From Coptis chinensis (Eukaryota; Streptophyta; Magnoliopsida; Ranunculales; Ranunculaceae), in NCBI GenBank assembly GCA_015680905.1, contig CM027379.1, positions 99,313,001-99,377,000 on the forward strand: 64,000 nt of DNA, read 5' to 3'. This document shows positions 34,500 to 46,409 of this stretch, piece by piece (position 1 is the stretch's first letter; each line of letters opens with the position of its first letter). Position numbers and translations under genes: made by a program. The notes below the pieces were generated by a model that was not told the DNA's origin, did not search any database, and was given only the letters and a program-made list of their open reading frames with translations.

Positions 34500-34873
34500 A
34501 CTCTTCTTTATGGATTCTACATACGGATGGTTCAAAGAACAAATCAGGTTCAGGCCTAGGTTGTGTTTTGATCCGATCTGATGGCGAAAAAATTGAAAAA
34601 TCTGTTCGCCTCGGATTTTGCTCATCAAACAATGAAGCTGAATATGAAGCGGTTCTTTATGCAATGCGAACAACACTTGACCTGGGGGCAACAAAGATCA
34701 AATTATTCACTGACTCAAAGCTTGTGTCGAATCAATTTGGCGGATCTTTTGTTGCTCGAAATGATAGGATGGCTGCATATGTCCAAAAAATGCATGAGCT
34801 ATCCATTCATTTCAAATCCATTCACGTTCACCAAATACTCTACGCAATGGTAATCGTCATGCCGATGCCTTAG
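34500..34873 (+). pseudogene. Second (archaeal-type) RNase H of the Tat Gypsy (fossil)
   Basis: LWILHTDGSKNKSGSGLGCV, NNEAEYEAVLYAMR and LFTDSKLVSNQ carry the D-E-D residues of an extra RNase H placed between the normal RNase H and integrase. This arrangement defines the Tat/Ogre/Retand group. Confidence 0.85.
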
Positions 34874-35489
34874 CCTATCTCTCTGCCGCAGTTGATGTTA
34901 ACAATGAAAGAAAAATCTATATTGATTTCCAACCTTTTCCAAGCATAACTGTTATAGAAGAACATGTTCAAAACTTATATATTGCTCATCTATGCTATTT
35001 CCAGACGACATCTCGGAATTGCGAATTTGAGCAAGTAAATGCCATAACAACAAGGAAAAGAAAGAGAGAAGAGCTAGCTCAATCGGCCGACACAAGTTTA
35101 GAATCTCACTCAAGGGAAGCAGCTCAAGAAGATTTAGCCGACCATCAAGATTTGGCCGATCATCGTGTTGATAGTGATTCTCCACTCACACAGGATGCCG
35201 ACCAAAGCAATGTTGATATGGAAGATGAGTCCCATGAAGCAGATAATTCTCCAGAAATACCACATTTGGATCTCCAATCTATCGACGGTGATTCTTCACC
35301 AGATGATTGGAGACCTACTTATTTAGAATTTCTGCAACATGGAACTCTACCTGAGGATTCGTCACTTTCCTATAAAATTAAGAGAGATGCCTGGAAATTT
35401 GTCATAATTCCAAATTCTAAAGGTAAGCTCCTACTTTATAGGAAGGCAAACAATTTCAGTCCTCTTCTCAGATGTCTTTCCAAAGATTA

Positions 35490-36553
35490 AGGTCATCTAG
35501 TTCTCGAAGAGATACACTCCGGACTTTGTGGAAACCATTCTAGGGGACGTAGTCTTGCACATAAAGCCATGACTCAAGGATACTGGTGGCCTAGCATGCA
35601 AAGACACTCAGCGAAATTTGCCCAAAAATGCATACCATGTCAAAAACATGCAAATATGGGCAAACTTCCAGCAACGGAACTCCACCCAATTCTAAGCCCT
35701 TGGCCTTTTGCAAAATGGGGCTTGGATATTGTGGGACCCCTACCAAAGGCTCCTGGAAGTGTACGATTCTTATTGGTTGCGATTGATTATTTCACTAAAT
35801 GGGTAGAAGCTCAACCACTTGTCAACATCTCAGCAACAGATGTACGACATTTCTTATAGAAAGACATCGTTTGTCGCTTTGGAATTCCATCTAACATCGT
35901 CTCTGACAACGGTAAACAATTTGATGCAGAAGAAATACACAAATTTTTGTTCCTCACTAAAAATTCAGCATAATTTTTTTGCTCCATATTATCCACAAGC
36001 AAATGGACAAGCAGAAGCAACTAATAAGACGATTCTCTCGACTTTGAAGAAGAAACTTAATGAAGCAAAAGGAAATTGGGTTAAAGAGTTGCCAGCAGTG
36101 CTTTGGGCTTATCGCACCACTCCAAAGCATTCTACCAATCTTTCCCCTTTCAACCTAGCTTATGGCATGGATGCTGTCCTCCTGACAGAATTAATTGCAC
36201 CAACGACAAGGACAGAAGCGGTACAAACTGGAAACAATGATGCTGCTCTAACTTTGGTGGCAGATTCAATCGATAAAACTAGAGAAGAAGCTTTACAATG
36301 TCTAATAAAATATCAGGCAGACATGAAACGTAAATATGATAGAAAGCTTTGCCTCAAAAGTTTTGAACCAGAAGATTGGGTACTTAGCCTAAAACAGAAG
36401 CTTATTGAATCTGGGAAGCTGTCAGAGAATTGGGAAGGACCGTTCATCATTGATAGGCCAGCATCTAAAGGGTCTTATTTCCTTCGTAGAATAACTGGAG
36501 AAAAATTTGCCAAGCCATGGAATGCTTTTCATTTGAAAAAGTTTTATCATTGA
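35490..36553 (+). pseudogene. Gypsy integrase (fossil)
   Basis: The zinc-binding part (CIPCQKHAN) and the core (WGLDIVGPLPKAPGSVRFLL, IDYFTKWVEAQPL, then the D-N-G region and YYPQANGQAEATNKTIL) end with FEPEDWVL and W-E-GPFII. No chromodomain is seen, as usual for Tat. Confidence 0.88.
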
Positions 36554-36647
36554 ATGTTTTGTTTTTCATTTCATTGTAATCATTTCGTAATTCAATAAAA
36601 TTCGGTCCATCTTTCGTTTTAACTAGGAATCAAATATAAAAAATTTC

Positions 36648-37325
36648 CTTATGTCATCATTAAACTATGGGGGCGGCGACTCCCCAAATTTCATTATGTT
36701 ATCATTACATTATGGGGGCGGCGACACTCCAAATTTCATTATGTCATCATTAAACTATGGGGGGGACACCCCAAATTTCATTATATTATCATTACACTAT
36801 GGGGGCGGCGACACCCCAAATTTCATTATGTTATATCATTACACCCCAAATTTAATGATGTTATCATTACACTATGGGGCGCTGACTCCCAAATTTTATT
36901 ATATTATCATTACATTATGGGGCTGACACCCCAAATTTCATTATATTATCATTACACTATGGGGCGACACCCCAAATTTTATTATGTTATCATTACACTA
37001 TGGGGCGTGACTCCCAAATTTCATTATATTATCATTACACTATGGGGCTGACACCCCAAATTTCATTATGTTATCATTACACTATGGGGGCGACTCCTAA
37101 ATTTCATTATGTTATTATTAAACTATGGGGGCGGCGACACCCCAAATTTCATTATATTATCATTACACTATGGGGGCGGCGACACCCCAAATTTCATTAT
37201 GTTATTATTAAACTATGGGGGCGGCGACACCCCAAATTTCATTATGTTATCATTATACTTTGGAGGCGGCGACACCCCAAATTTCATTACGTTATCATTA
37301 TATTATGGGGGCGGCGACTCCCCAA
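36648..37325. repeat. Minisatellite array in the Gypsy 3' untranslated region
   Basis: About 15 units of roughly 41-47 bp. Each has a G-rich core CTATGGGGGCGGCGACACC followed by CCAAATTTCATTATG and TATCATTA; units vary in the GGCGGCGA part. Arrays behind integrase are known from Tat/Ogre elements and can seed satellite DNA. Long open frames here are a by-product of the repeat. Confidence 0.92.
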
Positions 37326-37559
37326 TTGCGTTATCCTTAATACTTATATCTATTTTGCCGACCTACCTAAAGGCCAGATTACCCAACTCTTATATATTTT
37401 GACCGACATATTCTGATTACCAATCTAATAAAAAATAGATAAAATCCAATAATCATGAATACAGTAAAAAATAAAATAAAAACATAATCGAGAAAGAAAA
37501 AATTGTAACCTAACCTCACATCATCCTAACAATAAAAAACAAAAATTTCACTCAAGAAG

Positions 37560-40195
37560 TTGCGGCAGAATGCTATCGTCCACTGGAACTGGAACACCTG
37601 TTAGATCTGATAGTGATACATCTTCCAACTTCCTATAACACATAGTATAATAATCTGACAGCTGCTGCAATTTTTCCCGTTTCTCAGAATCTCTCGATTT
37701 CTAAAGTACAACACTTGCCGATGCTTCACGCAACAACGCCCCAAATTTCTTAGTTTCAACTGTATGCTTCTCAATCATATCATCCTTCTCTTCACAACCA
37801 ACCCTAAAATTTTCCACCCTCTCATGATATTCATCTAACTCCTTCTTCAAAAATGCATTCTCTTGCAATAGTACCTTGTGGTCTCCTCTAATCCCCTCAG
37901 TCTCGCAAACTCGTTTTGCCAATTCCAATTTCTCACATTTTAAAATCTCAACTTCATCACTCAAAACCTTCTGCTCCTTGAGAACAACAATTTCTTGATT
38001 CTGTTTCGACAATTCAGCTTTCATGATATTCATTTTCATCTCATAATCGTGCAAAACTACTTCATTTCTCATAAGTACTCCTCTCATACGTTCATTCTCC
38101 TGAAAGATGAGGTCTCTCTCCTTCCAAATATTTCTCAATCTCAAATATTCACTGGTTTTAATCTTATAATTTTCTTTTGCTTCTAAGATTTCTTTAGCAC
38201 AATCCCCAATCTTCGACGTCTAAGAGAACAAAAATAGTGTGTTGATAAAAAATAAAAATAAAATAAAAAAACACAAAACACAAAACCACACACAAAATTA
38301 CCTCTGCAAGCTTTGAATTCAACATATTAACGGTTTTTACAAAATCTACGCTACGTTGATAATCCAAACACAATAACTCTGGATCTGAAATATTAGACAA
38401 AATGATTTAAAATAATAATATATAATAATACGTAAATACTATAAAAATAACTATTCAACATCTAACCTTCAATTGCCAAGGCTTGCACGTCTGGAGTGAT
38501 GAGCATAGGCATTGTAGAACTACCGCTCATCCCTGGTTGCGACGAAGAAGGTACAGTTGAGCCAACAATGATGTCGGTACTAACAACAGTAGACACTTCT
38601 GTTGACACGCGTGCATCGGTGTCAGCAGAAGTCAGCAATCCAGCATTTGTACCAACAATCGTTGACACTTCTGTTAACATACTTGCATCGGTGTTAACAA
38701 CAGAAGTCGGCAATCCAGCACTAGTGCAAACAACAGTTGATACTAAACTCGACACACCAGCAATGGTGCCATCAGCAGAAGTTGCTACACCAGCATTAGT
38801 GCCAACAACAGGTGTTGGAACTCCAAAACTACTTCCACCAAAAGGAGTTGGCACTCCAAAATTGATCTTGACAACAGAAGTTGAACCCATTGTATCTCCA
38901 CCATCGTCAACTTTTTCCATCTACATTACCAAAAGAACCATTAAACAATCAATAACGAATATTATTCTAAATCACAGAAACAAGATCAACACTAACATCA
39001 AGTCCAGATATACTGTTAGTCATCGCTTCCCCACCGATATCATCATCATCATCATCAATATTAAGCACATCAGTAGTTTTTTGTACAGGAAGACAAAAAA
39101 CCTGTCATAATGAAACATCATTCCAAAACATATTATAGGTATTACATATTTGATATTTTAAAAGAAATATTATATACGTACCAATTCTCGACTCTCAATC
39201 CCTTCCTCAATTTTACTTGAGTTATCCCCAATTTTCTTTTCCTTCTTTTTTGGACGTACGCTTCTTTTCTTCTTTCTAATATTTTCTTGTCCACTATCAT
39301 CAGAGTCATCTCCTCCTACTTCTTCGTCATCTTCACTGCTATCATCTACAATAACATTCTTTTTTTTCTTTGAGCCACAGTAAGGTGCTAATTCTCTAGG
39401 CTCATTAAGCAGTCCAGTTTCTATATCATGATAATAATCTACTATATCGTCTGGAAACGAAAGATCATAGACATCTACATTATGGCTAAACAAACGAACA
39501 AATTTCTTTTTTATCATCTCGCTGCTAAACACTGATTTATTTGGAAACTTCAGAAAATCCCCTAAAAAAACAAGATAATCAAAATCAAAATGTGATGCTA
39601 ACTATTTAAAATTATAATTATAAGAATATTGAGTTAACATCTTACCTGATATATTGTTAGGATAATCAATATTTTCGAACCTCCAACTGCCTTTGATCTT
39701 AAAACCATACAATTTTACATTCTTGTAGTTGGAAGGCATCCCATAAAACCGATAATTCTGGTTGTGATGGTTATGATATCCCAACGCATAACTTTTAGAA
39801 GAAGCCTTGTTTTGCCGCAGAGGCTTCAATAACTCAAACAAAAGGTCTGACGACATACTCTTTTGATAAACCTTACAAATTCTTACTACACGGGAAAATA
39901 TAACCCAATAGCCAGGAGATAATTGTAAAGGATGTACTCTCCATCGAGCTAATAACTCGGACACTGATTTTCAAAATGGAATACTATAACCAAGCCAAAA
40001 ATGTGAAAACAATAAAATTATCTCGTCATTTTCACATTTTTGGTCGATATCGCTACCAACATACTCAATAGAAACATCATCTCCAATATCATACTGTGCT
40101 CTCAAACTATCTGCATCAATACCCTTCGCCACCCTATTCATATTAAAATCCCCCTTATCACCCCATCTTCTCTTCAAGTTATAATTCATCTCCAT
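37560..40195 (-). CDS. Antisense multi-exon gene carried by the Tat Gypsy
   Basis: About seven exon-like blocks on the minus strand have plausible splice borders, for example ATCAG/GTAAGA at 39646, TTTTTTTAG at 39562, TTG/GTACGT at 39182, TATGACAG at 39102, GAAG/GTTAGA at 38467, GAG/GTAATT near 38300 and TTCTCTTAG near 38222. The N-terminal blocks (40195-39646: ELLARWRVHPLQLSPGYWVI, LLFELLKPLRQ, YRFYGMPSNYKN, GSWRFENI) resemble the plant putative gypsy-type transposon domain (PF04195 style). A DDD/SSEDDEE acidic and KKKRSVRPKKKEKK basic block follows (39532-39182), then a Ser/Thr/Val-rich repeat (GVPTP, STEVSTVV), then a coiled coil (38144-37701). TATAAAA lies at about 40431-40437. Tat and Grande elements are known for antisense extra ORFs. 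Function unknown. Confidence 0.6.
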
Positions 40196-40430
40196 TAAAC
40201 AAATATTTTTAATACTGTCAAAAACTAAACAAAATAAAAATCTGACCTTTTCCTAAATCTCGATTCAATTGATCAAACCCTCAAGCCACGAAACCACCTT
40301 GATAAGCACTAGAGTATCCAACGTGCAAACTTTACTGAGCAAGACGAACGAAAAAGTATTATAAAATCAGAACTTTGTTTTATTTTTCTTCTCTCTCAGT
40401 TTTATGACTGATGAAGAGCCGACTTGCGTT

Positions 40431-40440
40431 CTTTTTATAT
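40431..40440 (-). promoter_or_regulatory. TATA box of the antisense gene
   Basis: GGATATAAAAAG on the minus strand, about 240 bp upstream of the first block, is followed by a GAGAGAAGAAAAA leader-like stretch. Position and consensus fit a plant TATA box. Confidence 0.5.
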
Positions 40441-40639
40441 CCAAGGACTAAAGTAACGTAAACCAATAGGTTTCCATGTGTTTCACAACCAATAAAATTC
40501 ATTGGTTTCTTGTGTTGGGTCTTTCACAAACAATAGGTTTCTATTGCCGCATCTCTGGCGAAAAGAAATACACTCGCATGGCAAAAGAAGACCAACAAAT
40601 CCACGACAATTGTTCCTTGAAATTGTTGTCGCTGCATAT

Positions 40640-40944
40640 TTATTGGTTCCTTGAATCTTTTATTGCCGCTGAATGCCGCTGCTATTTTGCCGCTGGGTGT
40701 GTAATATTGAATGTCCCTGAATGTCGCTGCTATTTTGCCGCTGGATGTGTAATATTGAATGCCGCTTCTAGGATTCTTCCAATTTAATCCTTTGCCGCTG
40801 AATGTTGTTGCTAAGACTCTTCCAATTTAATCCTTTGCCGCTGAATGTCGCTGCTATTTTTTCGAATTGCCGCTGGATGTGTAATTGAACTGCCGCTGAT
40901 GTGTTGATCCATTTGAATTGCCGCTGGGATCGAATCGCCGCTGT
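40640..40944. repeat. TGCCGCTG-rich repeat block
   Basis: TTGCCGCTGGATGTGTAATATTGAATG and close variants recur about six times upstream of the antisense gene. The block was cut by the CACTA; GCCGCT words continue after 44942. Confidence 0.7.
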
Positions 40945-41814
40945 CACTACTACAAAAAAACACATTAGCCACGGTTGGCAAACTTGTATATACCACTGTT
41001 TACCCAATAACAGTGGCTAATAGTTACTTACCACGGTAAAGATATCTTTTCTAATTTTGGTACAAACAAATCCCACTATTCTTCTAAAACAGTGGTATAC
41101 AATGCCCCATATACCACGGTACAAGCCAATATGCCTATTTTGTTTTCTCATATTTATATACCCCACTGTTTCTACAGAAAATAGTGGCTAATGTTTTCCA
41201 AAAAAATTAATACCGTGGGTAAAGCAGTATACCAAAACCCCCCTCCCTTAATTAAAAAAGAAAAAAAAAAGAAGGGAACTCATCTGCTTTTTTTCAACAG
41301 AACACTTTTCAACTAGTTACCAAAAAAACAAAGAATTCTCAACTTCTATTGGTCTCTTTTTTCAACTAGCTAGGGTTTCAAGTATTGATTTTGTTCATTT
41401 CTCAATTTCGGATTATAGGTATTTGGTTTTGTCTCCCTCTCTCTCGATTTCTGCTGTAAATTTAGTGGTTTTGCTTTAAATCGTTGGTAGATGTTAATAG
41501 GGTTTTCTAAAAATGTAATTTTCTTCTCCAATTTAAGTAAAGCCCAATGTTGTAGTGATCTTTGTATGTGATCATTTTGATGACTCATATTCTACTAGAA
41601 ATGGGGATGGTGTAATGACTATTCAATTTGATATACTTAATACTAGTAGTAGTACTAGTGTTTTTGTTAATTACTAAGAAGCTTGTTCCTGTCATGACTT
41701 ATGCTTCTAGTACTGGGCTTGATTTGTCTTTGTCGAGTACAGTGGATCTTTCATTTGCTAGTAATGTGGTGTTGGACCAGGTTTGAGTACAACAACAGTT
41801 GGAAATAAAGCTAG

Positions 41815-42810
41815 TGGTGAAGAAGAGTAGGAGGGGCGAGGCCAAGGAGTTCTCGATGATCGTGGGGTTACATTTTAATTGGAGAACTGGAAGATGGGAA
41901 TCTCATATTTGGTTAGTCTATTGTTTATATTAATTGATTGGGTCTATTTTAGTTTTGTGATTAATTAGTTGCACAATTTTAATTTTGGCGTGTTTTTTTT
42001 GTTTAGGTAAGGAAATTGTGTAAGTTGATTGGTGATGAATTGATCTTATGAATGGTGTTTTTTAATGATGAATTTGGGATTTTGGATTTTGTTTTTTCTG
42101 TTTTAGGTGGATTTGATATTGCTCATGCTGGTGCAAGGTGAAATTTGCATACTAGCCTTCTATAGTTCTATTCAATTTTGAGTTGTTCTTGGTTGAATTT
42201 TGTTTTGACTTAATTAGGTTGGGTTATGAATTGTCTAGTGTATGATCGAGCTGCTATTAAGTTTCGAGGAGTTGAGTCTGATATTAATTTCAATCTTACT
42301 GATTATGAAGATGATATGAAACAGGTATGATGGGGTTCTTTGATATTATGACTTACCATAAGTTTGTAATTAGCACATTAGAATTATTTTAACTCGATTT
42401 GATCATCAACAGATGAGGAACTTGACGGAGGAAGAATTTGTCCACATTCAACGTCGCCATAACACTGGATTCGCAAGGGGGAGCTCTAAATACAAAGGTG
42501 TCACGCTTCACAAATGTGGTAATTGGGAAGCTCATCATATGGGACAGTTCCTCGGCAAGAAGTAAGAAATCTCCGACTCGACTCCATACATTTATAGAAT
42601 GTCTGTATGTAGCTATTAGGCCTAAGTTCGAGACTGCTTGCTCTTCAAATTGAGTCTCTATATTCTAGTCGTGGGGTTGTTCGGTTCTTGGACACAGTAT
42701 ATATGCATGGAAACCCTGTTATCATCGTTGAGAATACGACGCTTGCTTGCATGCATATATATGTATTTTGGGTTGTTCGATACTGAAGTAGAAGCTGCAA
42801 GGTCCTACTA
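41815..42810 (+). pseudogene. Captured euAP2 (AP2/TOE type) gene fragment with introns
   Basis: Successive blocks match a two-AP2-domain factor. KKSRRGEAKEF and NWRTGRWESHIW (41818-41914) are the first AP2 domain, with part altered before the WESHIW motif. GGFDIAHAGA (about 42107-42138) follows, then [18 protein letters not shown] and EDDMKQ (about 42240-42324, donor CAG/GTATGA). [15 protein letters not shown] plus [20 protein letters not shown] and GQFLGKK (about 42413-42563) come next, then GLFDTEVEAAR near 42775. Exon borders match those usual for euAP2 genes and introns are kept, so capture was at DNA level. Missing pieces and shifts make it non-functional. Confidence 0.85.
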
Positions 42811-42929
42811 AAAATGAATTTCACTCTCCTTGATACTGAATTTTTTAGCAACTCAACCTCTCAATATATTATTACTTGCAACAATCATTTTATGATCTTA
42901 TACGTATATATGATTACTTGTAATGTTTT

Positions 42930-43065
42930 GGTTGAACAGAAATGGGTGCAAACACTTGGTTTTAGGCCAAGGCAGGCTATGATGTTGTGGAAATGGATTT
43001 ATGAACATGGCATTTGGGCACATTCTAGTGATGAATTGAAAGGTATTCTTATGATTAGATTCTGA
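42930..43065 (+). pseudogene. Unassigned coding-like block in the CACTA
   Basis: QKWVQTLGFRPRQAMMLWKW and IYEHGIWAHSSDELKG read cleanly in one frame after a CAG-like acceptor region. I do not recognise the family. It could be another captured exon or decayed element sequence. Confidence 0.35.
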
Positions 43066-43942
43066 GATAGTGGCTACCCTTTTGGTTTATATGCAACTAT
43101 AGCATACATTTGCTAGTTGTGATACTACTTGTGATATCTGAACAGGTTGATTTGGAGAGCTCAAATGGACACTATTCAGTCACAAAAGTCTCTTTGTGTA
43201 ATGCATCCACATTATAGTTTTGTTGACAACATATTTTCTTATCCTTCATCCTTTATTTCCTTATTGAGCCAGCTTCCGGTTCGTCAGACAAGTTGAATTG
43301 AAAGGTGTTAATTGCAAGTTGTTTAGTTAACAATCACTCTCAATTCATGTATTTTCAAATCAGTGGGAACTTCAACATCTGCATTTGCAATTGTGGTTCG
43401 AGGGAAATGTGCGGCCTAGTTTCTAGTATCTGGAGGAGGCATGTGTCACAACTATAAGCTTTGCTAGACAACATAGAAATTTCGTATCCATTTTGACATT
43501 CTACCTATAAAGTATAAGCTTAAGGTATTTTCTACTGGTTGCTCATATTATTTGTCTTTGTGACTGTTTGGTCTTTAGAAGTAACTAGTAAGTAGGGTTG
43601 GTCATTAGTTATTGATATTCAATTTGTTAGTTTTTTTTTTTTGAGAACCATATAATTATCTAATCATTAGTTAGAATAGATAGTCATATTTATCAGTGGT
43701 TATATATGTAATGAGCTATATAAGAAGCTTAGGCAACCTCAAGCTTTAATGGAGTGTGGAATTTGGTTTAGATCAGCATGTGTTCTCGATTTACCATTTT
43801 CATAAGAATACTTTGGTTTAGACCAACATGTGTTCTTAAGGTGCCAAGTGTCCTTAGCATCATAAACAAATTCTTATGCATACATATTGTGTGTTTGGAA
43901 AAATATATATATGCTTATGAATATTTTCCATGTTTGTACTTA

Positions 43943-44212
43943 GGGCCCGTATCAACCTGGTAGTAAAGAGTGTGAGTATTACGTAATGAAGTTTATGAGA
44001 GAAATAATGGAAGCTTCTTCAGATAATTCTTTTGAAAATAAGGTATAAGTTGTCATACACTAGCATTCTCTATTTTGTGTTACTCTTCATTATTTAGTTA
44101 TTATATTACTCTATGATATTTGATCGTGCAGATAACAAATCTATCCCTCAAAGATACATACACACAAGAGGAACTTGATGTTGTTCGACTTGAAATTCTT
44201 AGATTCATCTAG
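43943..44212 (+). pseudogene. Ulp1-like peptidase C-terminus of the CACTA
   Basis: YQPGSKECEYYVMKFMREIM (with the usual catalytic-region pattern G-x-x-x-C-x-YYVM), then after an intron-like gap ITNLSLKDTYTQEELDVVRL-EILRFI and a stop. This C-terminal Ulp1 peptidase module is common in plant CACTA elements. The rest of that ORF is missing. Confidence 0.7.
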
Positions 44213-44942
44213 CATAATGAAGTGTTCGAGCCAAGTGTTGTGTTTTAGTTAGGTTTTGACCCATTCCAGTTAAGGTTTGGTATTTGGTCTCACCATTTTT
44301 TTGATATTTTAGATGGAACAAATAGATTGCTCTTTTGATTGATGGAACAAGTTAGGTCATTATTATTTTGATAGAACAAGTAAATTTGGATGTTTATTTC
44401 ATTATTGATGACTCGAAAAAGTTCAAAACTCTTTTAGCAATTCAATGTCTTCGTGTTGGATGTTTAAATTTATTTCTTTTGTTCATGTTGTACTATGAAT
44501 TGTTTATTTGAGTAATGTGTTTTTAAATCCAGTGTGGATATATATGGTGAAAAGGGCAGGTTGTAGGTTGAATGAATATGATTAGAATCAAATAATTAGG
44601 GGCTTTTATTTTTTTTTAAAAATGACTATAAACCACGGTTTGGTAAGAACCGAGGTATAAGTAGTTTATATACCCCACGGTTTTTATCCAACCGTCGTAT
44701 TAGCATCACTATTCCCCACGGTTCACATCGAATAGAGCATATTGTTAAGACTATTAACCACGGTTTGGAAATCCTAATATCACGGTTTTAGTCAAAACCG
44801 TGGTATATAAGAGGTACTATTACCCATGGTTTTGCTAGAAGTATTTGTCACGGTGGTTGTTACCACGGTATGAAAACAGTGACTAAAGGCTTTTTACCAC
44901 TGTAAATAACAGTGATATATGAGCTTTTCTGTAGTAGTGTGT

Positions 44943-45170
44943 GTTTTCTAACATATGAAGTATTGGCCGCTGTCCATAGAACTGCGCAGGGAAATCAATT
45001 GGACTGGAATCAACTGATGGATAGTGTATTGGCCCTTTTTCACCACCCTCAGGAACCGGTGGAGCTGATGGAATAGCATCCATTCTAGTGTGCATAAATG
45101 CCGCTCGCAAGCCCATAAATGCCGCTTGCAATCCCTTTGAATCATTGTGACAACGGAAGTTTTGTTATTC
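44943..45170 (-). other. Gypsy-internal coding-like fragment, unassigned
   Basis: The minus strand reads MQAAFMGLRAAFMHTRMDAI and PPVPEGGEKGPIHYP. It continues the pre-CACTA GCCGCT context. Not recognised; possibly part of the antisense gene's upstream region. Confidence 0.3.
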
Positions 45171-45890
45171 CAAGATAAAGAAGAACAACAGAACCTCTCT
45201 AATAAAGATTTGAATGCCAAAGATGAAACTAATAGAAAGCTGAAGGAGTTACTTAGTCTTGAAGATACCTAGTGGAGATTGAGAGCTAAAGCTTTGTGGG
45301 TGACAAAGGGCAAAAGATGTACAGGATATGTTCACAGAGTTGTCAATGCTAGAGTAGAAGTAATACTATATCTAGGTTATAGGTGGATGGGCAGTTAGTT
45401 AATACATGATCAATAAGTGATTAAAAATCAGATAGTTGATTGGTACAACAATTTATTTGAGGAAGAATTCCTCGTTAAACCTATTCTTGATGGCATTGAA
45501 ATTAACTCTGTGGGAGCCGAAGCTGCAGCTTGGTTGGAAAGGGACTTTGAGGAAGACGAGGTCAAAGTGGCCCTTAAATCTTTGGTGGCAGAAAAATCCT
45601 TTAGGCCAGATTGGGTAGAATGGGGTTTGGTCAGAAATGGTGTAGTTGGATTAAAACATGTTTGTCGACTATGCATTCTAAAAGATCTTAAGGGTTGAGG
45701 CAGGATGCCTCCCTCTCCTATGCTATTTATCATTGTGGCTGAGGCTTTTTATTAAATTGGTGATCAAGGATGAAGAGCATGTGGAGAAAAAGTGAAGAAT
45801 TTGAAGTCGATCTTCATATGGTTTGAGGTTGTGTTAGTGATGCAAACTTCTGCAAGAGTGATGTCTATGCAGTGAATCTTACCTCGACGA
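45170..45890 (+). mobile_element. LINE fragment inside the Gypsy
   Basis: The plus strand shows the linker before RT (RKLKELLSLED, RLRAKALWVTKGKRCTGYVH with W in the usual RSR-W-GD place, IVDWYNNLFEEEF) and then the first RT motif (EVKVALKSLVAEKSFRPDWVEW). It jumps to MPPSPMLFIIVAEAF, so the middle RT is deleted, and a LHVNFCKSD-like piece follows near 45840. Several stops and shifts. It belongs to a different subfamily from LINE-A and LINE-B. Confidence 0.6.
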
Positions 45891-46409
45891 TAGTATAGTG
45901 TATCGCTTCATTGATGTATCAGTTATGAAATCATCGTTGGAAGAAAGCCGGGACGAGATACATTGACAACCCGCCGGTGGAGTCACACCGGACACCAACC
46001 CATTTGGTGCAAATGATGCGTTGGATTGCTTCCATGCTTGTAACAGTTTAGAAGATCTTTGCCTTAAATCCAAGCAGTGCTGTTCTATCACTACGATGAC
46101 AAGCTTCTGTTGTAAGGGAGGAATAAAGGGAGAATGCTGAAGTTAGCTGTTTAGGATCTGATGCTGCATAACCAACTTATTGTGATTAACTGAACAAGGA
46201 CTCAGCGTCCAGTTTTCCTTCTTCAATTCTGAAATTATTTTTATACAGGACTACAAGTACAATGTGATCAATTAGATTGACCCACCTCAATTTCCACTAT
46301 CCATTTACTATTTTACCAATCAATATAACAGTTTACAAACCAACAAACCTATAAAAAAAAAAAAAATCTTTGCCACACAGGCTTTGCCCATGTAACAAAG
46401 AGAGGGCGA

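Larger units (their letters stand above)
40945..44939 (+). mobile_element. CACTA transposon, 4.0 kb, carrying AP2 gene pieces
   Basis: Left end CACTACTACAAAAAAAC, right end CTTTTCTGTAGTAGTG, with the 3-bp target duplication TGT at 40942-40944 and 44940-44942, the exact CACTA signature. Both subterminal zones carry many direct and inverted CCACGGTTT/CCACTGTT words (about 40965-41230 and 44630-44920), the expected transposase binding repeats. No TNPD/TNP2-type transposase is seen. The inside holds a euAP2 gene fragment and a decayed Ulp1-like peptidase end. It inserted into the Tat Gypsy, so it is younger. Confidence 0.93.

Noticed and set aside
36648-37325. Regular array resembling a CRISPR array or a repeat protein gene
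   Set aside because: Units are tandem without unique spacers, the genome is a plant nuclear one, and the array lies in the Gypsy 3' UTR, where such minisatellites are known. Open frames come from the repeat.
38496-39110. Plus-strand 204-codon Val/Thr-rich frame
   Set aside because: It is the complement of the Ser/Thr/Val repeat of the antisense gene, whose splice borders and domain order favour the minus strand.
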